Assembly (NCBI GenBank): GCA_026705765.1
Contig: JAPPAB010000011.1
Location: forward strand, 1-64,000
Origin: Gemmatimonadota bacterium
Lineage (GTDB): Bacteria; Latescibacterota; UBA2968
Direction: 5' to 3'
Length of the DNA: 64,000 bases
The position numbers were made by a program, and so were the translations under genes. A model generated the notes under the pieces. The model had not been told where the DNA came from. It searched no databases and worked only from the letters and a program-made list of their open reading frames with translations. This document shows positions 27,714 through 37,232 of this stretch, one piece after another. Each line of letters opens with the position of its first letter. Positions within the stretch are counted from its first letter, which is position 1.

Positions 27714-28838
27714 ATGAGCACCTCTGAAGCGCGGCTCGTGATAGCCGCCAGCGAAACCGACGCCGACATGTACTACGCCACGCGCTTCCTCGCGCCCGAC
27801 CCCTTCATCTTCTTTCAAATCGGCGAAGAAAAACACCTCCTCATGTCCGACCTGGAACGCGACCGCGCCCGCGCGCAAGCCCAGGTCGATCATGTACTCT
27901 CCCTATCCGAATACCAGGAAAAAGCAAAAAAAAATAACGAAGAACCCTCTCAAATCGATGCCTTACACGAAGTCCTGCAGGAAAAAAACATCACCCACCT
28001 GAACGTCCCCCGCGCCTTTGCCATAGCCACGGCAGACGACCTGCGCGAACGCGGATACACCGTGGCATTTCCAGAAGGCGCGTATTGGCCCGACCGGGAA
28101 ATCAAAACCCCTCGAGAAATCGAATACATCCGCGAAGCACAACAACACACCGAAGCCGCAATGGACGCCGCCATAACCCTCATCCGCAACTCGGAAATCC
28201 GCGGCGACACTCTCTACCACAACGGCGAACCCCTCACCTCGGAACGCGTCAAACGCGACATAAATTTTCTCCTCCTCGAACGCGACTACACAGCCGGTCA
28301 CACCATCGTCGCCGGTGGCGACCAGGCCTGCGACCCCCACAACGAAGGCAGCGGACCCCTGCACGCGCACCAATCCATCATCATCGACATCTTCCCCCGC
28401 TCAAACACCACTGGCTACTTCGCCGACCTCACCCGCACCGTCGTCAAAGGCGAACCCTCTGCCGACCTCCAGAACATCTACGACGCGGTCCTCGCCGGAC
28501 AAAACCTCGTCCTCGACAGCATCCGCGCAGACGCAGACGGCCAGGACATCCATCGGGCACTCACCGAACTATTTGAAAACCGCAACTTCGAAACCGGCAA
28601 CATAGACGGCCGCATGCAGGGCTTCTTCCACGGCACCGGTCACGGCCTGGGCCTCGAAATCCACGAACCCCCGCGCATCGGCAAAACCCCGGACACCCTC
28701 CGCGCCGGGCACATCGTCACCGTTGAACCGGGCCTCTACTACCCGGGCCGGGGCGCCGTGCGCATCGAAGACCTCGCCGTCGTCACCGAAGACGGACTCG
28801 AAAACCTGACGACCTATCCGAAATTTCTCGAAGTATAA
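27714..28838 (+). CDS. M24-family metallopeptidase (Xaa-Pro aminopeptidase-like)
   Basis: 374 residues. The C-terminal pita-bread domain keeps the five metal ligands: Asp in SIIIDIFP, Asp in GYFADLTRTV, His in FHGTGHGLGLEIHE, Glu in TVEPGLYYPG and Glu in RIEDLAVV. The N-terminal domain (~150 residues) is shortened. It would remove N-terminal residues before proline or dipeptide-like substrates; no signal peptide, so cytoplasmic. Eleven bases after htrA and 21 before xerD. Confidence 0.9.
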   Translation: MSTSEARLVIAASETDADMYYATRFLAPDPFIFFQIGEEKHLLMSDLERDRARAQAQVDHVLSLSEYQEKAKKNNEEPSQIDALHEVLQEKNITHLNVPRAFAIATADDLRERGYTVAFPEGAYWPDREIKTPREIEYIREAQQHTEAAMDAAITLIRNSEIRGDTLYHNGEPLTSERVKRDINFLLLERDYTAGHTIVAGGDQACDPHNEGSGPLHAHQSIIIDIFPRSNTTGYFADLTRTVVKGEPSADLQNIYDAVLAGQNLVLDSIRADADGQDIHRALTELFENRNFETGNIDGRMQGFFHGTGHGLGLEIHEPPRIGKTPDTLRAGHIVTVEPGLYYPGRGAVRIEDLAVVTEDGLENLTTYPKFLEV

Positions 28839-28859
28839 TACAGTTAGATAGGGCAAACC

Positions 28860-29780
28860 ATGCCTATAAACCAGATACAAATTGCCCCAGAACTGGAACG
28901 CGCGTTGCAGCGGTTTCTCGATTCTGTGACGCTGGAGCGCGGGTTGTCGGATAATACGGCAAGTGCATATCAACGCGATTTGAACAGGTATTTGACGCTG
29001 TTGACGGATTTGGGGATTGATGCGCCGGATGAGATTTCTCAGGCAGAGGTGTCCGCGCTGTTGAATTTGCTTTCGGAGATGGGGCTGGAGGCGTCGAGTG
29101 TGGCGCGCAATTTGACGGCGGTGCGGATGTTTCACAGGTTTTTGTTGGGAGAAGGTCTCGCGCGTCGAGATCCGACAGAGCATTTGAAGCCGCCTAAGTT
29201 GGGGCGAAAGCTGCCGTCGGTGTTGAATATTTACGAGGTTGAGCGGTTGATGTTGGCGCCGGATGTGGAGACGCCCTTAGGGTTGCGCGATCGCGCGCTT
29301 ATAGAGATGCTTTATGGGGCGGGGCTGCGGGTGTCGGAGTTGATCGGGTTGTCGCTGACGGATTTGCTGTTTGACGTGGAGGTGGTTCGGGTGCTGGGCA
29401 AGGGTGGGCGCGAGCGGGTGGTGCCGATTGGGTCAGAGGGTATTGAGTGGGTGACGGCGTATTTGGATGCGGTGCGCCCAGGTCTGGCTAAGCCGCGTAC
29501 GGGGTCAGAGGTGTTTTTGAATTTTCGCGGTGGTCCATTTTCGCGGATGGGCGTGTGGAAGTTGCTGAGGCAATACGTGGTGCTGGCGGGGTTGGAGAAG
29601 AAGGTGAGTCCGCATACGCTGCGGCATTCTTTTGCGACGCATTTGCTGGAGGGGGGTGCAGATTTGCGGGCAGTGCAGGAGATGCTGGGGCACGCGGATA
29701 TTTCAACGACGCAGATTTATACCCATGTGGATCGGGAGTATTTGAAGGAGGTCCACCGGACGTTTCATCCGAGAGCTTAA
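28860..29780 (+). CDS. xerD: Tyrosine recombinase XerD
   Basis: 306 residues, the usual XerC/D length. N-terminal SAM-like core-binding domain (LERALQRFLDSVTLERGLSDNTASAYQRDL), then the catalytic domain with Arg in GAGLRVSELIGL (about R157), Lys in GKGGRER, HTLRHSFATHLLEGGADL, LGHADISTTQIYTHV with the nucleophile about Y287. Resolves chromosome dimers at dif. Base composition is odd: the coding strand is rich in G and T, whereas plus-strand neighbours are rich in C and A. This suggests inversion or recent arrival. The symbol follows motif similarity; XerC cannot be fully excluded. Confidence 0.92.
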   Translation: MPINQIQIAPELERALQRFLDSVTLERGLSDNTASAYQRDLNRYLTLLTDLGIDAPDEISQAEVSALLNLLSEMGLEASSVARNLTAVRMFHRFLLGEGLARRDPTEHLKPPKLGRKLPSVLNIYEVERLMLAPDVETPLGLRDRALIEMLYGAGLRVSELIGLSLTDLLFDVEVVRVLGKGGRERVVPIGSEGIEWVTAYLDAVRPGLAKPRTGSEVFLNFRGGPFSRMGVWKLLRQYVVLAGLEKKVSPHTLRHSFATHLLEGGADLRAVQEMLGHADISTTQIYTHVDREYLKEVHRTFHPRA

Positions 29781-29800
29781 AGGCGGTTGAGGATATCGCG

Positions 29801-29829
29801 TTGACAAAACACGTAGAACTGAATATACT
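29801..29829 (+). promoter_or_regulatory. Consensus sigma70 promoter
   Basis: TTGACA (29801-29806), 17-base spacer, TATACT (29824-29829), immediately after the xerD stop. It should drive the small coiled-coil gene that starts 27 bases downstream of the -10 box. Confidence 0.85.
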
Positions 29830-29855
29830 ATCTTTGCACACAGAAAGGACGCATT

Positions 29856-30089
29856 ATGAACGTTCTCACCATTGAAAGCCGTGTCGCAGCCCTTGAAGCG
29901 ATCGTTGAGCAGATCAACCACCGATTGAATAGCATCGACAATCGATTGAACAACATGGACAACCGTTTTACGAATATCGAGAATCGAATCAACAGCAACT
30001 TTAAGTGGACAGTCGGCTTATTGATTACAGTTCTCCTTACCAATATCGGAACGGCTATCACCATCATTTTGACGCTGAATAAAACTTAA
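29856..30089 (+). CDS. Small coiled-coil protein with one C-terminal membrane helix
   Basis: 77 residues. Residues ~1-48 form heptad repeats (IESRVAALEAIVEQINHRLN, then SIDNRLNNMDNRFTNIENRI); residues ~50-72 are a hydrophobic helix (WTVGLLITVLLTNIGTAITI). Such proteins are tail-anchored coiled coils of unknown role, found beside many unrelated genes and in phages. It has its own consensus promoter and an AAAGGA site before the ATG, which supports expression. No function assigned. Confidence 0.75.
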   Translation: MNVLTIESRVAALEAIVEQINHRLNSIDNRLNNMDNRFTNIENRINSNFKWTVGLLITVLLTNIGTAITIILTLNKT

Positions 30090-30095
30090 CCTTCA

Positions 30096-30115
30096 GGGCG
30101 AGGCATGCCTCGCCC
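30096..30115. terminator. Perfect 20-bp palindrome between convergent genes
   Basis: GGGCGAGGCATGCCTCGCCC abuts the uvrC stop and lies 6 bases after the small membrane-protein gene. It can form an 8-bp stem with a CATG loop and may end transcription from both sides, though no T run follows. Confidence 0.55.
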
Positions 30116-31930
30116 CTACACCTTCCTCAACCCCTCACAAATCACCTCCGCCAGCCTCATCCCCACCCCCTCAACCTCTGCCACCTCTTCAACCTCTGCC
30201 TCTCGAATCCGCTTCACCGAACCAAAATGCTTCAACAGAGCGACGCGACGCGACGGACCCACCCCGGGAATTTCGTCAAGCTCCGACGTCAGCGTCCGCT
30301 TATCGCGCAACTTGCGGTGATATGCAATCGCAAAACGGTGCGACTCATCGCGCAACATCTGCAACAACTTCAACGACGACGACGACTTCGGAATATTCTG
30401 CGGATCGGACAGCCCCGGCAAAAACACCTCCTCCAACCGCTTCGCCAGCCCAATCACCGGTTGATCTTCAATCCCCAACGCTTTCAACGCCTCAACCACG
30501 CTCGAAAGTTGACCCTTGCCCCCATCGACCAGCAACAAATCCGGAAACTTCTTGCCCTCCTCCATCAGCCGCTTAAACCGCCGCGTCACCACCTGCTGCA
30601 TCATCGCAAAATCATTGGGCCCCTCCAACCCCGTAATTTTAAAATGCCGGTACTCGCGCTTCCGCGCCCTGCCATCCACAAAACACACCAGCGACGCCAC
30701 CGGATCCGACCCCTGAATATTTGAAATATCCACCGCCTCAATCCACCGCGGCGGCTTCTCCAGATGCAAATCGCGCTGAAGTGCCTGCACCGATGTCGGC
30801 GCTTGCGACCTGCGATTCTCGCGCTTCAACCGCCGCTCCGTCAACAACAACCGCGCATTATTCTCCGCCATCTTAATCAACCGAAACTTATCCCCCCGCT
30901 GGGGCACGCGCATCTCAACCCCACCCTCTGAACGCGCTGTAAGCCAATCGAGCACCGTCTCTCGATCCTCGATATCACACGGCAGGCACACCTCACGCGG
31001 CACAAACGTAGCCGTCGTGTAAAACAACTGCACAAATTTTGAAACCACCTCCTCCTCAGACGCATCGAGCACCCCCCCGATAAAATAATTCTGCCGCCCG
31101 ATCAACCGCCCATCGCGCACCTCCATCACCACCCCGCAAGCCTCGTCATCTTCCCGCGCAACCGCAATCGCATCCCAATCCGCCAAATCATTGGACACCA
31201 CCTTTTGCCGGCTCGAAGCCTGCTCCAGCGCCTGAATGCGATCCCGATAAATCGCCGCCTCCTCGAACTTCAGCGCCTCTGCCGCCCGCTTCATCCGCTC
31301 GACAAGCGTCGCCATAACCTGCGTATGCCGCCCCGTCAAAAACAACACCGCCTCATCCACAATCTTCTGATACGCCTCCGCCACAATCAACCCCTCGCAC
31401 GGACCATCGCACCGCTTGATCTCGTAATCCAGACACAACCGCACATTGGACTTTGGCAAATCGTAATCACAACTCCGAATCCGAAACAACCGGTGCATCG
31501 TCTCCACCATCCGCCGCATCGCCCGCACATCCGTATAAGGACCCAAATAGCGCGACCCATCCTTCACCACATCGCGCGTCACCACAACGCGGGGAAACGC
31601 CTCCTTTGTAATGCGGATATACGGATACTTCTTATCGTCCTTCAAACTGATATTATAGCGCGGCTTGTGCGCCTTAATCAAATTCGCCTCTAAAATCAAC
31701 GCCTCCAACTCCGTATCCGTAACAATATATTCCAGATCGCGCACATTGCGAACCAGCGCCCGAAACTGCCGCCGCCCATCATGGGCATTCGGGCGAAAAT
31801 ACTGCTGCACCCGGCTGCGCAACACCTTCGCCTTGCCGATATAAATAATCTGCCCCTCGTCACCCTTCATAATGTACACACCAGGCTCTCTGGGCATCAG
31901 CGCCACAACACCGTCAATATGTTCGCTCAT
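30116..31930 (-). CDS. uvrC: Excinuclease ABC subunit C
   Basis: 604 residues. GIY-YIG nuclease domain (PREPGVYIMKGDEGQIIYIG), a four-Cys region (IRSCDYDL...RLCLDYEIKRCDGPCEG), UVR motif near residue 205 (EAAIYRDRIQALEQASS), RNase H-like second nuclease domain (WIEAVDISNIQGSDPVASLV) and C-terminal helix-hairpin-helix pair (IPGVGPSRRVALLKHFGSV). Makes both incisions in nucleotide excision repair. The open frame extends 31 codons upstream, but the ATG after GGGGAGAAG gives the canonical start MSEHIDG. It follows the phosphoesterase gene by 14 bases. Confidence 0.96.
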   Translation of the reverse strand: MSEHIDGVVALMPREPGVYIMKGDEGQIIYIGKAKVLRSRVQQYFRPNAHDGRRQFRALVRNVRDLEYIVTDTELEALILEANLIKAHKPRYNISLKDDKKYPYIRITKEAFPRVVVTRDVVKDGSRYLGPYTDVRAMRRMVETMHRLFRIRSCDYDLPKSNVRLCLDYEIKRCDGPCEGLIVAEAYQKIVDEAVLFLTGRHTQVMATLVERMKRAAEALKFEEAAIYRDRIQALEQASSRQKVVSNDLADWDAIAVAREDDEACGVVMEVRDGRLIGRQNYFIGGVLDASEEEVVSKFVQLFYTTATFVPREVCLPCDIEDRETVLDWLTARSEGGVEMRVPQRGDKFRLIKMAENNARLLLTERRLKRENRRSQAPTSVQALQRDLHLEKPPRWIEAVDISNIQGSDPVASLVCFVDGRARKREYRHFKITGLEGPNDFAMMQQVVTRRFKRLMEEGKKFPDLLLVDGGKGQLSSVVEALKALGIEDQPVIGLAKRLEEVFLPGLSDPQNIPKSSSSLKLLQMLRDESHRFAIAYHRKLRDKRTLTSELDEIPGVGPSRRVALLKHFGSVKRIREAEVEEVAEVEGVGMRLAEVICEGLRKV

Positions 31931-31944
31931 ATTGCGCTTCTCCC

Positions 31945-32439
31945 CTACAATTCCACAATCTCCACATCCATCGCATTCAAATCCAGAATCCCCACCGTCT
32001 CTCTCCCAGTCGTCCACCCGCACGCCTCCCCCGGATTAATCACCAGCGTATCGCCTCTTCGCACATCAATCTCATGCGTATGCCCGTAAAAAATCACATC
32101 ATAAGCGCCGCTTTGTGATAGGGCATCCACCTCATCTGGCTCGTGCAACATCAAAATGCGCTTGCCCTCCCACTCGTGTACATAAGGCGGGCGGTGAATC
32201 GGACCCAGGTCCTCAAAAAGCGCCCGCAGACCGAACTTCTCCCCATCGTTATTCCCAAAAACACCGACAAAAGGCACCGTCAAATCACTCATCCAGCGCG
32301 CATTAAACGGCGCGATATAATCCCCCCCGTGCAGCACCAGCCCCACATCGCGCGCATTAAAAAGCGCAACGGCCTTCTCAATCGCGTGTTTATTATCGTG
32401 TGTATCCGTAATCAAACCAACCAGATGTGATTTTCCCAT
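31945..32439 (-). CDS. YfcE/MJ0936-type metallophosphoesterase
   Basis: 164 residues. Calcineurin-like motifs in order: DTHDN (about residue 12), GGDY (39), GNND (63), LHEPDE (97) and GHTHE (118). Small two-metal phosphodiesterases of this family act on model phosphodiesters; the natural substrate is unknown. Probably co-transcribed with uvrC. Upstream is an AT-rich divergent region shared with hisG. Confidence 0.88.
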   Translation of the reverse strand: MGKSHLVGLITDTHDNKHAIEKAVALFNARDVGLVLHGGDYIAPFNARWMSDLTVPFVGVFGNNDGEKFGLRALFEDLGPIHRPPYVHEWEGKRILMLHEPDEVDALSQSGAYDVIFYGHTHEIDVRRGDTLVINPGEACGWTTGRETVGILDLNAMDVEIVEL

Positions 32440-32614
32440 AGTATTGAACTCCCGCGTAATAAATCTTTGCCCATAAACGAATTTTCATAATTATATACAT
32501 TAAATTTCCCAAAAAAAACAAAAAATCGTATCTTTAATAAATTAGATAACGGAATAGCGCGCTGTGCCCGATGGCTCATTTGATTTATGTGTTAGATACA
32601 GGAGCAGATCCCCC
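32440..32614. promoter_or_regulatory. AT-rich divergent promoter region (phosphoesterase/uvrC and his cluster)
   Basis: 175 bases, strongly AT-rich between 32470 and 32550, separating divergent operons. No His-rich leader peptide or T-box is visible before hisG. AGGAG precedes the hisG ATG. No promoter box stands out enough to name. Confidence 0.4.
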
Positions 32615-33493
32615 ATGCCCATACTAAAAATCGGCCTCCCTTCCGGAAGCCTTCAGGAATCCACGCTCACCCTATTTGCCAAAGCCGGTTATCGCATCCG
32701 CGCCAGCCACCGATCCTACACGCCCGTCATCGACGACCCCGAACTCGAAGGCTTATTTTTGCGCGCCCAGGAAATCGCGCACTACGTCGAACGCGGCGTC
32801 CTCGACATCGGCCTCACAGGCATCGACTGGATTCGCGAAAACGAAGCCGACATCATCGAAATCGCCGAATTTGCCTACAGCAAAGCCACATCGCAACCCG
32901 CGCGCTGGATCATCGCAGTACCCGAAGACTCGGACATCCAGACCATCCAGGACCTGCAGGGCAAGCGCATCGCCACCGAACTCGTCACAGCCACGCGCAA
33001 CCACCTCAAAAACCAGGGCATAACCGCCCAAGTCGAATACTCCTGGGGATCCACCGAAGCCAAAGTGCGCGTACCCGGCCTCGTCGATGCCATAGCCGAA
33101 CTCACCGAAACCGGATCCTCTCTGCGCGCCAACAACCTGCGCGTCATAGACACCATGTTTGAAACCACACCCAGACTCATCGCCAACAAGCATGCCTATA
33201 GCGACGCGTGGAAACGCGAAAAAGCGCAACACATCGCCACCTTGCTCATCGGCGCATTCAACGCCGAAGACAAAGTCGGCCTCAAAATGAACGTACGCCG
33301 CGCCGACCTCGCGCAAATCGTCAAAAACTTGCCCGCGCTCAACAACCCCACCATCGCCAACTTACTCGACGAAAACTGGGTCGCCATCGAAGTCATCGTC
33401 GATGAACGCATCGTGCGCGACCTCATACCAAAACTCAAAAAATCGGGTGCCGAAGGCATCATCGAATATCCCTTAAACAAAGTAATCTATTAA
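32615..33493 (+). CDS. hisG: ATP phosphoribosyltransferase, long form
   Basis: 292 residues. Begins MPILKIGLPSGSLQESTLTLF; catalytic core with GVLDIGLTGIDWI and the PRPP-binding ELVTATRNHLK. The ~80-residue C-terminal ACT-like domain (LKMNVRRADLAQIVKNLPAL...AIEVIVDERIVRDLIPKLK) makes it the long, histidine-inhibited form. First step of histidine synthesis. An upstream in-frame Met is 17 codons away; the start here has AGGAG. First gene of a plus-strand his cluster. Confidence 0.96.
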   Translation: MPILKIGLPSGSLQESTLTLFAKAGYRIRASHRSYTPVIDDPELEGLFLRAQEIAHYVERGVLDIGLTGIDWIRENEADIIEIAEFAYSKATSQPARWIIAVPEDSDIQTIQDLQGKRIATELVTATRNHLKNQGITAQVEYSWGSTEAKVRVPGLVDAIAELTETGSSLRANNLRVIDTMFETTPRLIANKHAYSDAWKREKAQHIATLLIGAFNAEDKVGLKMNVRRADLAQIVKNLPALNNPTIANLLDENWVAIEVIVDERIVRDLIPKLKKSGAEGIIEYPLNKVIY

Positions 33494-33521
33494 TTAAAAA
33501 TTCTCCTCAGGAAGCGAACCC

Positions 33522-35921
33522 ATGCGTGGGATTAGAGCACAGATCAAAATTTCTCACTGCGTAATATTATGCCTCATACTGGGCTGTGCGCTGCGCTTTG
33601 TGGGATTGACCAGAGGAGATAGTTCGTTTGTACTGGACGAATCGGGCCAATCTGAGAGGGCATTTTACCATTTCCATCCCGACGAAACGGCCCTCATCCA
33701 GGCCGCTTCAGGTCCCATTGACCCACTATCCCCCAAAATCACCAGCTATGGTATGCTACCCATCTATCTTTTGCGAGGTGTACTGGAATTTAACAGCACG
33801 ATTTTCCGTCAGGACTTTACAAACCAGAAATCACCCGATAGGGTCCGATACGTATATTTCACCGCTCGTATTCTGGCAGTATTGGCTTCCTGTCTGACCC
33901 TGTATCTGGTCTGGTTACTGGGTGCCCGGTGGTTCAGTGACCTGACGGGTCTGCTCGCTGTTTGCGTCGTAGCCGTAGCCCCAATAGCAATCCAACTGGC
34001 CCATTTTTATACCGTAGATGGATTGTTCACACTGCTGATTCTGGCCACCGTGTATGTCCTTTTAAGAGCATTGGAACGACCTGATTGGCGGTGGTATGTA
34101 CTCACGGGCATATTGATCGGACTCAGTGCCGCCGTGCGCCTGATAGGCTTATCAATGGGACTCGTTATGCTGGTCGGCCATGTCACTCGTCAGCGACAAT
34201 TAAAAGCAGTCCTGACACCCGCCATTTGGCTGGCGGGTCTATCAACCGTGTTGTGTCTGCTCGCTCTCCAGCCTTTTCTCTTATTAGACTATGATCTCAT
34301 TTTTGAGGATACAAATCCTTACGGTCTGGGTTTTGCGATGGAATGGGCCCGAGGAGAATTCCTCACCATCTGGAGCCTGGTGGATATCCACACCATCCCT
34401 TATCTGTATCACTGGAGCCATCTGTGGCCTCTGGGGGTGGGTTGGCCGCTTACCATCCTCTTCGTCTTTGGATTATCGTATAGCCTCTGGAAAATAGATC
34501 ATCAAAAAGGACTGATCCTGCTCTGGATCGGGATCTATTTTTATGTAATCGGCGGCTTGCAGGCCAAGCCCATAAGGTATCTCCTGCCTCTATTGCCCTT
34601 TTTGGCTCTTTTGGCTGCGGATTTTTGCGTCTGGTTCATCCGATCCCCTCAATTCGCCCGGGCGCGAAAATTGGCCGTTGGGATCTGCGCTGCAATATTT
34701 ATGTACAGCACCATCTACGGCGTTGCTTTTGCCAGCCTCTATACCAGGGAAGACAGCCGCATCCAGGCCGCACGCTGGATAGACCAACACATCCCCGCCA
34801 ATAGCCGGATCGGTGTCGAAAGAGGTGGGTTCTCTATGCGCGGAATGATCAATTCAGAGCAATATTCCGTTCGTCCAATCAAGATGGGAGTACTCTTTAC
34901 ATTACGTGGATTCACAACCTGTAAAGCAGAGTTCATTTTTATAGAAGATCAGCTACGCCACCTGGATTATATAGCCATAACAGACATCAACCGCTACCAA
35001 CAATTCACTGCCGCCCCCGAACTGGTTCCGGGGGGTGCGGCTTTCTACCGAACATTGGTAGAAGGTGCGTTGGGTTTTGATTTGGTCCAGCGCTTCAGGC
35101 ACTATCCCTCTCTGGGTAGCATAGTGTTTAAAGATGAGGGCAGTGAACCGACATTTGTAGGCTTTGATCACCCAACTGTCATGATCTTTAAAAAAAACAC
35201 TGCCTATCAGCAGGGCATAGCACACCTGCAGAAACAGGCCTCGACAAATCCCCATTGTGTCGATTCTCTGTTGGAGACAGCCTGTTCCGCCCTTCATTCA
35301 GGAGATTTTAACCAAAGTCTCCTGGCGGCCAAACGAGCGATAGCGCAATTTCCCCAATCGAAAATTGCCTATCTCATTGCATCAGAGATACACCAACAAA
35401 GGGGAGATGAAGAGGCCCTGGAACTACGCCGGGCATACTGGGCAGAGATAGCACGCAATCTGAGTTCGCATTGGCTGCTCTGGGGAAGCGGACAGAGTTT
35501 ATTGGAATTGGGCCTGACCGATTTAACTTTATCTGTGCTCGAGGAAGGGGCTCGGCAAATCGTCCCAGGAAAGGAAATCGAGGCAGCCAATCTGTATATC
35601 ATTCTCGCCTACCGTCTATACCACCGCCAGGAAAAGGAAGAGGCCGCGAAAGTCCTCTTGTTTTCAACCCAAATTCACCCACTACCTGTGGCTTATAATT
35701 TTCTGGCAAATATCGCTCTACAAGGAGAAGACCACAAACAGGCGACAGAGTATTTCGAACAATCGCTACAGTTAGACGATAAACAAGCTGATGTACACGC
35801 CACGATAGGGAAAATCACGGCCCGATTCTTGAACGACCAGCCAAAAGCTCTGTACCACTTTCAAAAGGCACTGGAACTGGATCCCAAATTAGAGGCCGAC
35901 CTATCCAGATGGATAAATTAA
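33522..35921 (+). CDS. GT-C (GT39/PMT-like) membrane glycosyltransferase fused to C-terminal TPRs
   Basis: 799 residues. About ten membrane segments in residues 10-410, with an extended first loop containing FHPDETALIQAA (candidate catalytic acid). A periplasmic-type domain follows, then TPR repeats at about residues 570-799 (ATEYFEQSLQLDDKQADVHA, ALYHFQKALELDPK). Probable protein or lipid glycosyltransferase using a polyprenyl-phosphate sugar. It splits the his cluster, 28 bases after hisG and 15 before hisD. Its coding strand is less C-rich than the his genes on either side, which suggests a later insertion. Confidence 0.75.
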   Translation: MRGIRAQIKISHCVILCLILGCALRFVGLTRGDSSFVLDESGQSERAFYHFHPDETALIQAASGPIDPLSPKITSYGMLPIYLLRGVLEFNSTIFRQDFTNQKSPDRVRYVYFTARILAVLASCLTLYLVWLLGARWFSDLTGLLAVCVVAVAPIAIQLAHFYTVDGLFTLLILATVYVLLRALERPDWRWYVLTGILIGLSAAVRLIGLSMGLVMLVGHVTRQRQLKAVLTPAIWLAGLSTVLCLLALQPFLLLDYDLIFEDTNPYGLGFAMEWARGEFLTIWSLVDIHTIPYLYHWSHLWPLGVGWPLTILFVFGLSYSLWKIDHQKGLILLWIGIYFYVIGGLQAKPIRYLLPLLPFLALLAADFCVWFIRSPQFARARKLAVGICAAIFMYSTIYGVAFASLYTREDSRIQAARWIDQHIPANSRIGVERGGFSMRGMINSEQYSVRPIKMGVLFTLRGFTTCKAEFIFIEDQLRHLDYIAITDINRYQQFTAAPELVPGGAAFYRTLVEGALGFDLVQRFRHYPSLGSIVFKDEGSEPTFVGFDHPTVMIFKKNTAYQQGIAHLQKQASTNPHCVDSLLETACSALHSGDFNQSLLAAKRAIAQFPQSKIAYLIASEIHQQRGDEEALELRRAYWAEIARNLSSHWLLWGSGQSLLELGLTDLTLSVLEEGARQIVPGKEIEAANLYIILAYRLYHRQEKEEAAKVLLFSTQIHPLPVAYNFLANIALQGEDHKQATEYFEQSLQLDDKQADVHATIGKITARFLNDQPKALYHFQKALELDPKLEADLSRWIN

Positions 35922-35936
35922 ACGAGCAGCAATAAA

Positions 35937-37232
35937 ATGATCGAAATCATCAAATACAACCGTCAGAGTACACCTCCAAAACTCGACGCCATACTCTCGC
36001 GCACCCCTGATTTCTCCGCCGAACAGGAAGCAACCGTGTGGGAAATCGTCCACACCGTAAAAAAGCAGGGAGATCGCGCCCTCCTCGCGTACACCAAAAA
36101 ATACGACGGCATAACCATGAAAGCCGCCGACATCCGCGTACCCGAAACCGAAATCAAAGCCGCCCATCGCAACGCCGACCCCAAATTCATCGAAATCATA
36201 GACGCAGCCGCGGCAAACATCCGCAAATTTCACGAAACCCAGCGACAAACATCCTACTTCATCGAAGACGGCGACGGCGTCATCCTCGGCAAACGCATCC
36301 TCCCCATCGAACGCGTAGCCCTGCTCATCCCCGGCGCGAGTGCCCCCTTATTCTCCACCCTGCTCATGGCCGCCATCCCCGCGCAAATCGCAGGCGTCCC
36401 GCACCTCTGCATCGCCACGCCCCCGCAGCCAAACGGCGCCATACACCCCGCCGTCCTCGCCACAGCCCATCACATAGGCATACGCGAAATCTACAAAGTA
36501 TTTGGTGCTCAGGCCATCGCCGCACTCGCCTACGGCACCGAAACCATACCCCGCGTTGACAAACTCGTCGGACCCGGCAACCCCTATGTACAAATCGCAA
36601 AAAAACGCGTCTTTGGAACCGTTGACATCGACATGATCGCCGGACCCAGCGAAATCGTCGTCATCGCCGACCACACCGCAAACGCCAAACACATCGCCGC
36701 CGACCTCCTCTCACAGGCCGAACACGGCAGCGGATACGAAGCCGCAGTCTGCATCACACCCTCTGCCGACCTCGCAGCGCAAATCGCCGATGAAATCGTC
36801 CAACAAGCCGCCGATTTGACACACCGCGAAGCCATACAAAAAGCACTCGACCGCTTTGGTGCAATCGTCGTCGTGCGCGACCTCGCCGAAGGCATTGACC
36901 TCGCCAACCGCATGGCACCCGAACACCTCGAACTCATCGTCGCCGACCCATGGGCACACCTGCAAACCATTCGCCATGCCGGCGCCGTATTCCTCGGCGC
37001 GGCATCATCCGAACCCGTGGGCGACTACTACGCGGGCACCAACCACATCCTGCCCACAGCCGGTGCCGCCCGATTCGCGTCATCCGTTGGCGTTGACACC
37101 TTCACCAAAAACATCAGCATCTTACAATACACCGACCAGCGCCTGCAAAAAACCGCGGGCCACATCATCAGCATGGCCGAAACCGAGGGCCTCGACGCCC
37201 ATGCCAATGCCATCAGGATCAGGATGCCATGA
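35937..37232 (+). CDS. hisD: Histidinol dehydrogenase
   Basis: 431 residues. Landmarks: YHIGIRE-type region (HHIGIREIYKVFGAQAIAAL), VDKLVGPGNPYVQIAKKRVF, DMIAGPSEIVVIAD, LLSQAEHGSG and the Zn-ligand region SEPVGDYYAGTNHILPT. Oxidises histidinol to histidine in the last two steps. Its final codons overlap the hisC start (ATGA), so the two are translationally coupled. Confidence 0.97.
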   Translation: MIEIIKYNRQSTPPKLDAILSRTPDFSAEQEATVWEIVHTVKKQGDRALLAYTKKYDGITMKAADIRVPETEIKAAHRNADPKFIEIIDAAAANIRKFHETQRQTSYFIEDGDGVILGKRILPIERVALLIPGASAPLFSTLLMAAIPAQIAGVPHLCIATPPQPNGAIHPAVLATAHHIGIREIYKVFGAQAIAALAYGTETIPRVDKLVGPGNPYVQIAKKRVFGTVDIDMIAGPSEIVVIADHTANAKHIAADLLSQAEHGSGYEAAVCITPSADLAAQIADEIVQQAADLTHREAIQKALDRFGAIVVVRDLAEGIDLANRMAPEHLELIVADPWAHLQTIRHAGAVFLGAASSEPVGDYYAGTNHILPTAGAARFASSVGVDTFTKNISILQYTDQRLQKTAGHIISMAETEGLDAHANAIRIRMP

